NCBI GenBank assembly: GCA_002509495.1
Contig: DAEV01000125.1
Location: 333-24,952, forward strand
Direction: 5' to 3'
DNA from: Methanolinea sp. UBA473
GTDB lineage: Archaea; Halobacteriota; Methanomicrobia; Methanomicrobiales; Methanospirillaceae
DNA: 24,620 nucleotides
Positions 12,659 through 21,304 of this stretch are shown here, in pieces. A program made the translations under genes and the position numbers. Below the pieces are notes generated by a model. It was not told where the DNA came from and made no database searches. It saw only the letters and a program-made list of their open reading frames with translations. Each line of letters opens with the position of its first letter. The stretch's first letter is position 1.

Positions 12659-12967
12659 TTAAAATTCCATGTCGTCCAGGTCTTCCTGGAGTCCCGTCAA
12701 GGAATCGAACGGGATGTTGCACCACACGTAGCCATCCCGGATCGTGTATCCGTTCTTGAGCACGGTCTTGACGGCGGCGGGGGCAAGGAAATTCTCCACC
12801 GGTTCTGCAGGGTTGTACTCGTTCTCCAGCACCACGATGATGGAATGGCCTCCGTCCTTCGTATAACAGTAAGAGTCGCGGAGCCCGGCCGGAAGCACTC
12901 CGGGGTACGTCTTTCCCTGGACCACGTACATCTCCAGCCCTGCCTTGCGGACGAGATCACAATTCAT
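12659..12967 (-). CDS. Conserved-looking protein of unknown function
   Basis: This 102-residue soluble protein has no signal peptide or membrane segment. It is rich in Tyr and acidic residues, with segments such as GLRDSYCYTKDGGHSIIVVL and RDGYVWCNIPFDSLTGLQED and an acidic C-terminus, DLDDMEF. Strand-rich, evenly spaced hydrophobics suggest a small alpha/beta fold. I do not recognise the family. ATG at 12967 is supported by ACATTTTAAC (about 12994-13003) some 31 bases upstream, giving a leaderless message, and the T9 complement of 12645-12653 lies just after the stop. It is the last GC-rich gene before the A/T-rich repair module and is divergent from it, so it marks the host side of the composition break. 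Confidence 0.65.
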   Translation of the reverse strand: MNCDLVRKAGLEMYVVQGKTYPGVLPAGLRDSYCYTKDGGHSIIVVLENEYNPAEPVENFLAPAAVKTVLKNGYTIRDGYVWCNIPFDSLTGLQEDLDDMEF

Positions 12968-13119
12968 ATCCGTGAGATTTGGTTGGTGGAAAAAGGTTAA
13001 AATGTTTTCATCGGATCGATCTGAATTGGTCCCGATGGCTATCTCTGATCTAAATTCCCAGTTTTCATCATCATCACAGTCTTTTTTTAATACTCCTCAA
13101 ATTTTATCCCATTCTCTAT

Positions 13120-13128
13120 CTTATATAG
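13120..13128 (+). promoter_or_regulatory. TATA box for the sbcD-sbcC unit
   Basis: CTTATATAG predicts transcription from near 13150, leaving a leader of about 28 bases before the ATG at 13179. The leader has only a weak ribosome-binding site (GTGGAT). A T7 run at 13082-13088 precedes the box. Confidence 0.45.
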
Positions 13129-13178
13129 GAGCAGTTGTCTATCTTTATTCATTCAAATCTTGTCACAAGTGGATATCT

Positions 13179-14408
13179 ATGAAAGTCCTTCATACGTCTG
13201 ATTGGCATTTAGGCAGCTTACTACATGGTCATAAGAGGTATGATGAATATGAACATTTTTTGGACTGGCTTGTTGAACAAATCAAGGAAGAAAAAATCGA
13301 TATATTGCTAATCGCAGGGGATATTTTCGATACCAGTACGCCGAGTAATCGGACCCAGGAACTGTATTACCAATTCCTTAACAGAGTAGCGAAGATTCCA
13401 CATCTGCAGGTGGTAGTGACTGCTGGAAACCATGACTCTCCTTCTCTGCTGAATGCTCCAAAAGATCTACTCCGGCAACTGAAAATCCATGTCATAGGAT
13501 CGATCACCTCCAATATCACTGATGAAGTCCTTGTCCTTCGGAATGAAAAGCGTTCAATACCGTTGATTGTTTGTGCAGTTCCCTATCTCAGAGATCGTGA
13601 TATTCGGTCTACAGAACCCGGTGAAAGTATCGAAGATAAAGCAAGGAAGTTGCAGGAAGGCATAAGAGACCATTATGAACAGGTTTGGACAGTTGCAAAG
13701 TCCATCAGACGAGAACTGGCTGATAATGTGCCTGTAATCGCTATGGGTCACCTCTTTCTGAATGGTTGCCTTGCGTCCTGTGATGATGGTGTAAGAGAAT
13801 TATATATTGGAAACCTGGCAGGAATAAAGGCAGAAATGATTACCCAGGGGTTCGATTACTTGGCATTGGGACATCTTCATACACCATGTATGGTTGGTGG
13901 TAATCCATGTTGCCGATATAGTGGTTCTCCGCTTCCAATGGGCTTTGGGGAAGCAGGGACGAAGAAGAAGATTATTGTTATCGATTTTCAAAATTCAGAT
14001 ATATCCATTAGGGAGATTGTAATTCCATGCTTGAGGGAACTCAAGAAGATCCAGGGAGATTTTCCAACAATTGAGGCAGAAATTCGTGATTTATGCCAAA
14101 CAGGAAAAAAGGTTTGGATAGAGGTCAAGGTTGAATCAGAATTTAATGCTTCCTCGATCCAGAGCCGTCTTCGAGAACTTGTTGAAAAATCATCGGTAGA
14201 GATCTTAAAAATCGTGAATGAGCCATTAATGGAGAAGGCTCTTCGACAGATGGAAGAAGGCGAAAATCTTGGAGATCTTGACGAAAAAGACGTTTTTTCC
14301 CGATGCCTCGCTGAAAATGGTATCCCTGATGAGGAGAGAGAAGATCTACTCAATCTTTTTCAAGAGATCCTTGTAGAGGTTAAAGAAAACGATCTTTATG
14401 CTGAATGA
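13179..14408 (+). CDS. sbcD: SbcD: nuclease subunit of the SbcCD complex
   Basis: This 409-residue protein is of the Mre11/SbcD calcineurin-like phosphoesterase family, closer to bacterial SbcD than to archaeal Mre11 in length and motif wording. Metal-site motifs occur in order: HTSDWHLG (D8, H10), GDIFDT (D48), GNHDS (N84, H85, D86), GHLF (H191) and GHLHTP (H232, H234). A C-terminal capping domain follows (about 270-409). With SbcC it forms an ATP-driven nuclease that opens hairpins and trims blocked DNA ends. The open frame runs back to 12945, but the conserved start MKVLHTSDWHLG places the true start at 13179. The stop is followed after nine bases by sbcC. Base composition is clearly more A/T-rich than upstream genes. 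Confidence 0.95.
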   Translation: MKVLHTSDWHLGSLLHGHKRYDEYEHFLDWLVEQIKEEKIDILLIAGDIFDTSTPSNRTQELYYQFLNRVAKIPHLQVVVTAGNHDSPSLLNAPKDLLRQLKIHVIGSITSNITDEVLVLRNEKRSIPLIVCAVPYLRDRDIRSTEPGESIEDKARKLQEGIRDHYEQVWTVAKSIRRELADNVPVIAMGHLFLNGCLASCDDGVRELYIGNLAGIKAEMITQGFDYLALGHLHTPCMVGGNPCCRYSGSPLPMGFGEAGTKKKIIVIDFQNSDISIREIVIPCLRELKKIQGDFPTIEAEIRDLCQTGKKVWIEVKVESEFNASSIQSRLRELVEKSSVEILKIVNEPLMEKALRQMEEGENLGDLDEKDVFSRCLAENGIPDEEREDLLNLFQEILVEVKENDLYAE

Positions 14409-14417
14409 GGAACCGAG

Positions 14418-17400
14418 ATGCGAATATTACATCTGCGATTTAAGAATCTGAATTCTCTTGCAGGTGAATGGAGAATTGATTTTACTCATCCGGCATATGT
14501 ATCCTCAGGAATTTTTGCCATTACCGGCCCTACAGGGTCAGGAAAAACCACAATTCTCGATGCAATCTGTCTTGCGCTTTATGGTCAGACTCCCCGTCTG
14601 AAAACGATATCAAAGAGCACAAACGAGATAATGACAAGGAATACCGGAGAATGTTTTGCAGAAGTAATATTTGAGTCACAGGTCGGGCAATTTATTTGTC
14701 ACTGGAGCCAGCGAAGAGCATACGGAAAGCCGAATGGTGACCTTCAACAACCCAAGCATGAAATTTCTGATTATTCATCAAAGAAGATCTTGGAGAATAA
14801 ACTCTCAAAAGTCCAAGATAAAATCATTGAAACGACAGGGCTTGACTACAACCAATTTACCAGATCAATCCTGCTTGCCCAGGGAGATTTCGCTACATTT
14901 CTTAATGCGAATCCTGATGAAAGAGCACCAATCCTCGAAAAGATTACAGGAACCGCTATCTACAGTGAAATATCTAAAAAAGTACACGAAAGGAATGTCC
15001 TCGAAGATACCAAAAGAAGAGAACTCAAAGAGAAGATTGGTAACCTCAATTTACTTTCTCCAGAAAAAGTGTTGGAATTGAAAGAAACATCTGAAAAGAC
15101 AGAGAAAGAAATACAAAAAAAATCATCAGATCGTGACGCACTTCGGCAAGCTGTTACCTGGTTACAAAATCTATCAAGGCTTGAGCAGGAGATTTCAAGT
15201 CTCAAATCTCGGAAAGAGATTTTAGATAAAAAGAGGTTTGAATCAACGGGTGAGCTTGCATGTCTATCTCGGGCAAGGAAAACTGTAATGCTTGAAGGAA
15301 TCTTTTCAAAGGTAATTTCAGCGCGGAATATTATTGAAAAATATACACAAGAAATCAATGACAACAAAGGCAGGCTTGACGCAAGCGAGATCTCTCATAA
15401 GAAATCATTAGTTGAGTTTGAAAAAATAAAAAAATATTTTGAATCCCTAAAGGAATCTTTTGAGAGGGAGAACCGAGTAATCATCCAAGTCAGGGACCTC
15501 GATACCCGGATTAAAGAGATTGATAAACAAATTGCGGAAAGATACGAAGATTTGAAACAATACCAAGACAGGATTTTGCAATATCAACAGTTGATTTTAT
15601 CCAGCAAACAGAAGGCCCAAGAAAAAACTACCCTCCTTAGCACAGCTACATCGTATTTAGAGGAAAAAAAGGAAGACAGCCGTTTATTAGAATTTCTCTC
15701 CGGTCTTGAAGAGAGGTTAGCACAATATTCCCGACTAGTAGAAACGCTCCAATCTCATAAAGAGCACCTTGAGTCGGAAAAAAATGAGAGATCACAATTA
15801 AATGCATCTTTCTCTCATCAGAAGACACTCCTTTCTGACAAAACACAAGAATTTAAAGAAACCACGAAGGAGTTACAAAAGTTAGAGGCACGGTATCATG
15901 AACACCTTGATGATCGTGATCCCCAATTTTGGTGTCGATGTGCAACTTCATTAAAAGAACGAAAAACTAAGTTGGAGTCGGAAATAAAAATATTCGAGTC
16001 TATTGATAAAATCACGATTAGAATCCGGGATCTTCAGGAGAATCACGTTGTTTTAGAGGAGGAGTTGAGAGAAAAGAAGAAAATATTCTCCGAATTGGAA
16101 TCTGAACAAAAAGTAAAGGAAGAACTCATTGAAAAGTTAGAAAAGAATCTGGAAATCCTTCATCGCGTTGAAAGTCTCGAGGAAGAGCGGAATCACCTTG
16201 AAGATGGAAAACCTTGTCCGCTTTGCGGTTCGACGAATCATCCTTTTGCTATTGGGAATATCCCAAATTCCGATAAAGAAAAATCTGAGTACAGAACTAT
16301 AAGAGAGGAATTAGCGAATATTCTCGAAAAATATCGTCTTTTAGGCAATTCCATTGCAAAAAAAGAGGCTGACCTTCACTTAAATGAGGAGACAGTTCGA
16401 GAGAAAAAATTACATATCAAGGAGTTATTGGAAGAATCAAAACTTGGATTTGATTCTATCGAATTTGCTATGGAATCCCATGATTTAAAGAAGATACTTC
16501 AAAAAGCCGTTTTTTACTGTGATCAGCATTTGGTGTGGTGCGCTGATGTGTGTGAATCTGCTAATGAAATGGAGGAGTTACTCAATGATACTCGATTAGA
16601 GGCATCTACGATAAAAGACACTCTCACTGGAATAAGTATCAAATGTACTGCCGCAGAAGTTGAATTGGGTACCTTTAATAAAAATATCGCCAAAACAGAA
16701 AATCTACTCGCCGGATATTTGACAGATCTACAGAGATTACATCAAGAGCTGTTTATCGATCTTCGGGAATATGGGATTGATTTTAGTGTCTCTCAAAATA
16801 TTGAGGAGATTATTCTATCTCTAAAACAACGAAAAGAAGATTTTGAAAATTCTTTAACCACCCAAAAAGACCTCGAAAAGGAAATTAGTCTAATCTCAAA
16901 AGATATCGAAAAATATCATGAGCAACTAAACATCGATGAATTATCAGCCGAACATCTTCTGCAATTAATTAAGGATAAAAGAACTGAACGAAGGGAAATC
17001 TCCGATCAAAGATCAAGCATATATGGGACAAAAGATCCCAATATTGAGGAGAAAACTATAATCGAGAACTTGAACACTGCGGAGAAGGATTTTCATACTG
17101 CTTCTGACACTAAAAATGAGTATGGTATCCGTGTGACTTCATTACAAGAACAGATGGTCAGTCAGACCGAAATCTTAAGAAATGCCCAGAATACGCTAAA
17201 AGATCTTGAAAAAGAATTCTTAGAAGGGATTCGATCAACAGGTCTCCTTAACGAAGAAGACTTCATTTCAGCACGTATTCCCCAAAGTAAGTTTGAGAGT
17301 CTTGAAAAACTGGAACATGAGTTATTGTTTGAGGAGCGGGATATTTCTTCCAGATTCGAAGAAACAACCAGAATTCTTGATTTTGAACGATCACGTGAGA

Positions 17401-18095
17401 TGACAGATAAGACACTGGAAGACCTGGAGGGGGAGGTCAATGGCAATGAAAATACTATCGCTAACCTTAATCGGGTGTTGGGAAGTATCAACCAGGAGTT
17501 GCAGGGCCACGAACAATTGATGATGCAAGAAAGAGATCTTGTCAATGCTCTCGAAAAACAGGAAATCGAATGCGTACGGTGGGAAAAACTCCACAACCTG
17601 ATAGGATCTGCCGATGGAAAAAGATTCAGGGTCTTTGCCCAGGGTCTTACCTTTGATCGGCTCATAGCGCACGCAAATATACACCTGCGGAAGATGAGCG
17701 ATCGATATCTCCTGATAAGAATGGAAGGTAGCTCTCTTGATCTTGATATCATGGATAACTATCAGGCAGGAGAGATACGTTCCACGAAAAATTTGTCAGG
17801 CGGTGAAAGTTTTATCGTCAGCCTTTCCCTTGCCCTTGGTCTTTCCGGTATGGCAAGCAGGAATGTCCAGATCGATTCATTATTTCTTGACGAAGGGTTT
17901 GGAACTCTAGATAATGAAACCCTTGAAATCGCACTTGAAACTCTCTCAAATCTTCAGCAAGAAGGAAAAATCATTGGTATAATCTCCCACGTTTCTACAC
18001 TCCAAGAACGTATTCCTACAAAAATTATTGTTGAAAAGACAAGCGGGGGAAGAAGCCGTCTTATTGCACCGGGTTGTATGCATATCTCTGTTTGA
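14418..18095 (+). CDS. sbcC: SbcC: SMC-like ATPase subunit of the SbcCD complex
   Basis: This is a 1225-residue ABC-type ATPase, long for the family (about 1050 in E. coli). The N-terminal lobe starts MRILHLRFKNLNSLAGEW, and Walker A GPTGSGKT is at 37-44. The block NQFTRSILLAQGDFATFL is the usual Q-loop region of SbcC. Two long coiled-coil arms (about 180-1080) meet at a zinc hook, CPLCG (C600, C603). The C-terminal lobe has the ABC signature LSGGES (1126-1131), Walker B with LFLDEGFG (D1158, E1159) and the switch His in ISHV. These features and the bacterial-style wording mark it as SbcC rather than archaeal Rad50. Start ATG 14418 has GAGG eight bases upstream, so it should be co-translated with sbcD. 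The arms are strongly A/T-rich and Lys/Glu-rich. An oligo-T follows the stop. Confidence 0.95.
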   Translation: MRILHLRFKNLNSLAGEWRIDFTHPAYVSSGIFAITGPTGSGKTTILDAICLALYGQTPRLKTISKSTNEIMTRNTGECFAEVIFESQVGQFICHWSQRRAYGKPNGDLQQPKHEISDYSSKKILENKLSKVQDKIIETTGLDYNQFTRSILLAQGDFATFLNANPDERAPILEKITGTAIYSEISKKVHERNVLEDTKRRELKEKIGNLNLLSPEKVLELKETSEKTEKEIQKKSSDRDALRQAVTWLQNLSRLEQEISSLKSRKEILDKKRFESTGELACLSRARKTVMLEGIFSKVISARNIIEKYTQEINDNKGRLDASEISHKKSLVEFEKIKKYFESLKESFERENRVIIQVRDLDTRIKEIDKQIAERYEDLKQYQDRILQYQQLILSSKQKAQEKTTLLSTATSYLEEKKEDSRLLEFLSGLEERLAQYSRLVETLQSHKEHLESEKNERSQLNASFSHQKTLLSDKTQEFKETTKELQKLEARYHEHLDDRDPQFWCRCATSLKERKTKLESEIKIFESIDKITIRIRDLQENHVVLEEELREKKKIFSELESEQKVKEELIEKLEKNLEILHRVESLEEERNHLEDGKPCPLCGSTNHPFAIGNIPNSDKEKSEYRTIREELANILEKYRLLGNSIAKKEADLHLNEETVREKKLHIKELLEESKLGFDSIEFAMESHDLKKILQKAVFYCDQHLVWCADVCESANEMEELLNDTRLEASTIKDTLTGISIKCTAAEVELGTFNKNIAKTENLLAGYLTDLQRLHQELFIDLREYGIDFSVSQNIEEIILSLKQRKEDFENSLTTQKDLEKEISLISKDIEKYHEQLNIDELSAEHLLQLIKDKRTERREISDQRSSIYGTKDPNIEEKTIIENLNTAEKDFHTASDTKNEYGIRVTSLQEQMVSQTEILRNAQNTLKDLEKEFLEGIRSTGLLNEEDFISARIPQSKFESLEKLEHELLFEERDISSRFEETTRILDFERSREMTDKTLEDLEGEVNGNENTIANLNRVLGSINQELQGHEQLMMQERDLVNALEKQEIECVRWEKLHNLIGSADGKRFRVFAQGLTFDRLIAHANIHLRKMSDRYLLIRMEGSSLDLDIMDNYQAGEIRSTKNLSGGESFIVSLSLALGLSGMASRNVQIDSLFLDEGFGTLDNETLEIALETLSNLQQEGKIIGIISHVSTLQERIPTKIIVEKTSGGRSRLIAPGCMHISV

Positions 18096-18097
18096 AA

Positions 18098-18103
18098 TTT
18101 TTT
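18098..18103 (+). terminator. Oligo-T terminator after sbcC
   Basis: T6 starts three bases after the sbcC stop and is followed by A4. It would separate sbcDC from the addB-like gene, which appears to have its own A/T-rich promoter. Confidence 0.4.
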
Positions 18104-18121
18104 AAAATTCATTCCGGTACA

Positions 18122-18180
18122 ATACTAAAATAATTTGTTCTCTGGTTTGGAAGGAATCGTTCAAGTGTTCTTATTACATA
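18122..18180 (+). promoter_or_regulatory. A/T-rich promoter region of the addB-like gene
   Basis: Two TATA-like stretches are visible: ATACTAAAATAATTT (18122-18136) and TTATTACATA (18171-18180). The first would give a leader of about 40 bases; the second is rather close to the ATG at 18196 and would make the message leaderless. No ribosome-binding site precedes that ATG. Confidence 0.35.
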
Positions 18181-18195
18181 ATAATTCATCATCAT

Positions 18196-21100
18196 ATGCC
18201 TGAAGGCAGTTCACTCATTTACGGCCTCCCAGGTGATAATCTGGAAGTGTCTATTCAGAAATTTATTGTTACAGCTGGAACTAATCCATTTAGCACTTGG
18301 CTAATCCTTCCTACCGAACGCCTTGTGCGCAATATCCAAGATATCCTTGCTGTAAAAAATATTCCCTTCATTCCTGCTCGGATTTGCACGCTGAATATTT
18401 TTTGTAAGAACTATTTTGAGGAGAATAGGACAAACGAACGGTTCCTGTCAAAAACCGAATCGAAACTGCTTCTTACGAATGTTCTTGAGAAGCATGCCGA
18501 CAAGGTTCGTCTGTTTATCTCCCGGGACCATCCTCCCACTGGAACTATTGACGATCTAATGACCTTCATGAATGTCATCCTGACAAGGAAGGTTGCATTT
18601 CCTGAATGTCTCGGGAATCTCCAGAGCGAAAAGAGCCGAGAGATTGAAACGATCATCACGGAATATCGGGACCGATTGAGAGAGTTTAACCTCGTTGATG
18701 GAGATACAATACTCAAATGGACCATTGATCACCTCAACCGCTCTGAGTCGTCATTGGTTGGCACGGTCTTCATCTATGGATTTCACGAACCCCTACCACT
18801 CGAACAGGATCTCCTTCAGGCGATACAGAATCAAGCCGATAAAACATTTTTTTTCGTTCCGGATGGCCTTGATCTGAATATTTTCAGGAGTCGGACTGAG
18901 TCGCAAAGTCCGGGATCACAACCAACATTTGATCCATCCAGCATTCAGGCGCGAATCACTGGATTGTTCTCAGAAATAGACCCATTTGCGACTGGGGATT
19001 TATTCCGAATACAAACGTTCCCTTCTCGCTATAATGAATTGTATGGGATTGCAGCAGAGATTGCTCGGCTGAATCATACCGGTGTTCCACTTTCCGATAT
19101 TGCCGTGGTTTTTCCAGATCTCCGTGGGGATCTTGGGTTGATCGAAGAAGTATTCGGTGAATTCGGGATCCCGTGGAACGCCGCTATCGGCCCAAAGTTC
19201 TCACGGTCACCAATTATCCAGTTTCTTTCTGGAATTGCCGGTCTCGTGGCTGGCGGACATGCCCGTGAGGATATTGTCCGGTTGATTAGCAGCCCCTTTT
19301 TCCGGAAGGATACTGTACCAGGAAGTAATTTTCGTCTTGATGCCGCTGAAGTTGATCTTGTCTCCCGGTATGCCCGGATTGACGGGCCTCATCCTTCATG
19401 GGACAAACAACTGGACTGGCTCCGTAGAGAGTTAGAAGATCCTGAAAAAACAAAGAACTACCCCGGCATCTCGGTTCATACAGTTGAACGCGTGAAGGCA
19501 GGAATCCGAATACTCACCCGCGATCTGGATGCTCTTGCCGGAAAAAAAAGGCTCCGGGATCATATCCGCGGATTCCGTTCCTTCTTGAAATTATGGAACA
19601 TGCCTTACCTATATGCGGCGCCTGATGAACAGATCAAAGAGCGTGAGATTCTTGCCTGTCGTCGATTCTGTTCCCGCATTGATGCACTCGCCAGTATCGC
19701 ATGGATCCCTGCAGATGATCTTATCACTCCGCAGGATTTTTCCCGATTAATCTCTGCTATTTCAGAAGAGCCCGATGAAGGCAGCCGGCAAAATGATGAT
19801 GGCGTCACTCTGCTTGGTCTTCGCGAATGCCAGCACCTTAAATTCCCAATAATCTTTATCGGGGGACTCATTGAAGGAATTTTTCCCCGGTTAACAACCA
19901 GGCTCCCCTTCACCAATTCCCTTGAGAATGTCCGCATGGGAACCCGTACGCTCTCTGAAATTCTTCGGGAACAACAGTATTATTTCATTTCAGCCCTTCT
20001 TGTGGGGCAGAAATTCATTTATATAAGTGCCCCACTTGCCGATGGAGAAAAGTCCCTACTTACGTCAGCATTTTTCGAGCGGGTCCATATGAGGACCGGG
20101 GATTCTCCTTGGCCAGATGTAACGGGGATTATTGCCCCCGCTTCCCGGCGAACTGCCGCGATTGAGGCTGGAGTATGTATCCTTGAAGGGGAGGTATCCT
20201 CTGCACTCGATTTGATCCCTAATTCTCAAAGTATCAGTGATCTGGTGGAACGTATCAACATGGAACGATACCATCGTCTGGGTGCCTGTGATTCGTCTTG
20301 GGATGGCATTCTTGATGAACCGATCCGTGCAGCGATTGCGGAACGGTACGGTCCCGACCATGTGTATTCCCCAACAAGCCTTGAAACCTATGCAAACTGC
20401 CCGTTTGCATATTTCTTAAACCGGGTGATAGGGCTTACAGCGCTGCCGGAAGTAGAGCCGAACCTTTCAGCGAGCGATCGTGGAACGGTGATTCATGACA
20501 TCCTGAGCACGTTTTACCGGCAGTGGCAAGCTGCCGGGCAGTCCAAGGTCAGTCCCTCCTCGCTTGCGGATGCCACAAACATGATTCTCCGGATCGCACA
20601 TGACGAGCTTGATAAATATTCATTCCAGAGCCCGATTTGGGATGCGACCCGGATCCTGATGCTTGGGGACCAACATACAGGTCCCGGATATTTCGAACGG
20701 TTCCTAAAAAGCGAGGAACTGGAAGCAGATTCCCCGCTCGTTCCTTCCAGGTTCGAGTTCTCGTTTGGCATGTCAACGGCATTATCGGATGATCCTACAT
20801 CATGCCCGGAACCGGTGAATCTAACGGCATCGGATGGCACGAAGACGATCCGTATACGGGGCCGGATCGACCGGATCGATATCACTCCTGACGGATATTT
20901 CCTCATCTATGATTACAAGTCCGGTTCGCAGCATCCTAAGACGAAGGACATCGAGGCCGGTACAGCCCTGCAATTGCCGCTTTATCTAATTGCCTTCGAA
21001 CAGATTACCGGTTCGCTTGGGATCGGAGGTGGATATTATAAAATACGACGCGAAGTGGAACGAAGCATTGTTCTGGCGGATACTGCTGCAAAAGAACTGA

Positions 21101-21303
21101 TGGTTACCCGTCTTCGGACTTCCGCGGATTTTACAGGAACGATTCAGCACTCCTTGGACTGTGCCTTTTCGTATATCGACGGGATCCGGAGCGGGAGGTT
21201 CCCGCTTCCCGCTGAAGAGAAATGCCCGAATCCCTATTGCGATTTCAAACGGATCTGCCGGTTCGATCCCTACCGGGTTTTCCAGACCGGGGAGGAGACC
21301 TGA
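18196..21303 (+). CDS. addB: AddB-like protein: inactive helicase fold with C-terminal Fe-S PD-(D/E)XK nuclease
   Basis: This 1035-residue protein resembles AddB, the partner of AddA in the bacterial end-resection helicase-nuclease. The N-terminal helicase-like part keeps LILPTERLVRN and TLNIFCKN, but where family members may have a Walker A it reads YGLPGDNLE, without Gly-Lys-Thr, so it should not hydrolyse ATP. The block VTLLGLRECQHLKFPIIFIG matches the late helicase motif region. The C-terminal nuclease domain has GTVIHDIL, GRIDRIDI (D892), YDYKSG (D906, K908) and LQLPLYL. C735 (YANCPFAYFLN) with C1010, C1015 and C1021 form a probable 4Fe-4S site, spaced C-x4-C-x5-C instead of the usual C-x2-C-x5-C. 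The stop is one base from the next ATG (TGATATG), so it is coupled to the AddA-like gene. Its first third is A/T-rich, its end near host composition. Confidence 0.85.
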   Translation: MPEGSSLIYGLPGDNLEVSIQKFIVTAGTNPFSTWLILPTERLVRNIQDILAVKNIPFIPARICTLNIFCKNYFEENRTNERFLSKTESKLLLTNVLEKHADKVRLFISRDHPPTGTIDDLMTFMNVILTRKVAFPECLGNLQSEKSREIETIITEYRDRLREFNLVDGDTILKWTIDHLNRSESSLVGTVFIYGFHEPLPLEQDLLQAIQNQADKTFFFVPDGLDLNIFRSRTESQSPGSQPTFDPSSIQARITGLFSEIDPFATGDLFRIQTFPSRYNELYGIAAEIARLNHTGVPLSDIAVVFPDLRGDLGLIEEVFGEFGIPWNAAIGPKFSRSPIIQFLSGIAGLVAGGHAREDIVRLISSPFFRKDTVPGSNFRLDAAEVDLVSRYARIDGPHPSWDKQLDWLRRELEDPEKTKNYPGISVHTVERVKAGIRILTRDLDALAGKKRLRDHIRGFRSFLKLWNMPYLYAAPDEQIKEREILACRRFCSRIDALASIAWIPADDLITPQDFSRLISAISEEPDEGSRQNDDGVTLLGLRECQHLKFPIIFIGGLIEGIFPRLTTRLPFTNSLENVRMGTRTLSEILREQQYYFISALLVGQKFIYISAPLADGEKSLLTSAFFERVHMRTGDSPWPDVTGIIAPASRRTAAIEAGVCILEGEVSSALDLIPNSQSISDLVERINMERYHRLGACDSSWDGILDEPIRAAIAERYGPDHVYSPTSLETYANCPFAYFLNRVIGLTALPEVEPNLSASDRGTVIHDILSTFYRQWQAAGQSKVSPSSLADATNMILRIAHDELDKYSFQSPIWDATRILMLGDQHTGPGYFERFLKSEELEADSPLVPSRFEFSFGMSTALSDDPTSCPEPVNLTASDGTKTIRIRGRIDRIDITPDGYFLIYDYKSGSQHPKTKDIEAGTALQLPLYLIAFEQITGSLGIGGGYYKIRREVERSIVLADTAAKELMVTRLRTSADFTGTIQHSLDCAFSYIDGIRSGRFPLPAEEKCPNPYCDFKRICRFDPYRVFQTGEET

Positions 21304-21304
21304 T

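Noticed and set aside
12945..13178. N-terminal extension of SbcD by 78 residues
   Set aside because: The conserved SbcD start is at 13179. The extension is low-complexity Ser/Phe-rich sequence that overlaps the divergent gene and the TATA box.
13062..18195. CATCAT-type repeats before both sbcD (about 13064) and addB (about 18187)
   Set aside because: The shared word is very short and low in complexity, and could arise by chance in A/T-rich DNA. It is not a convincing direct repeat bounding an element.
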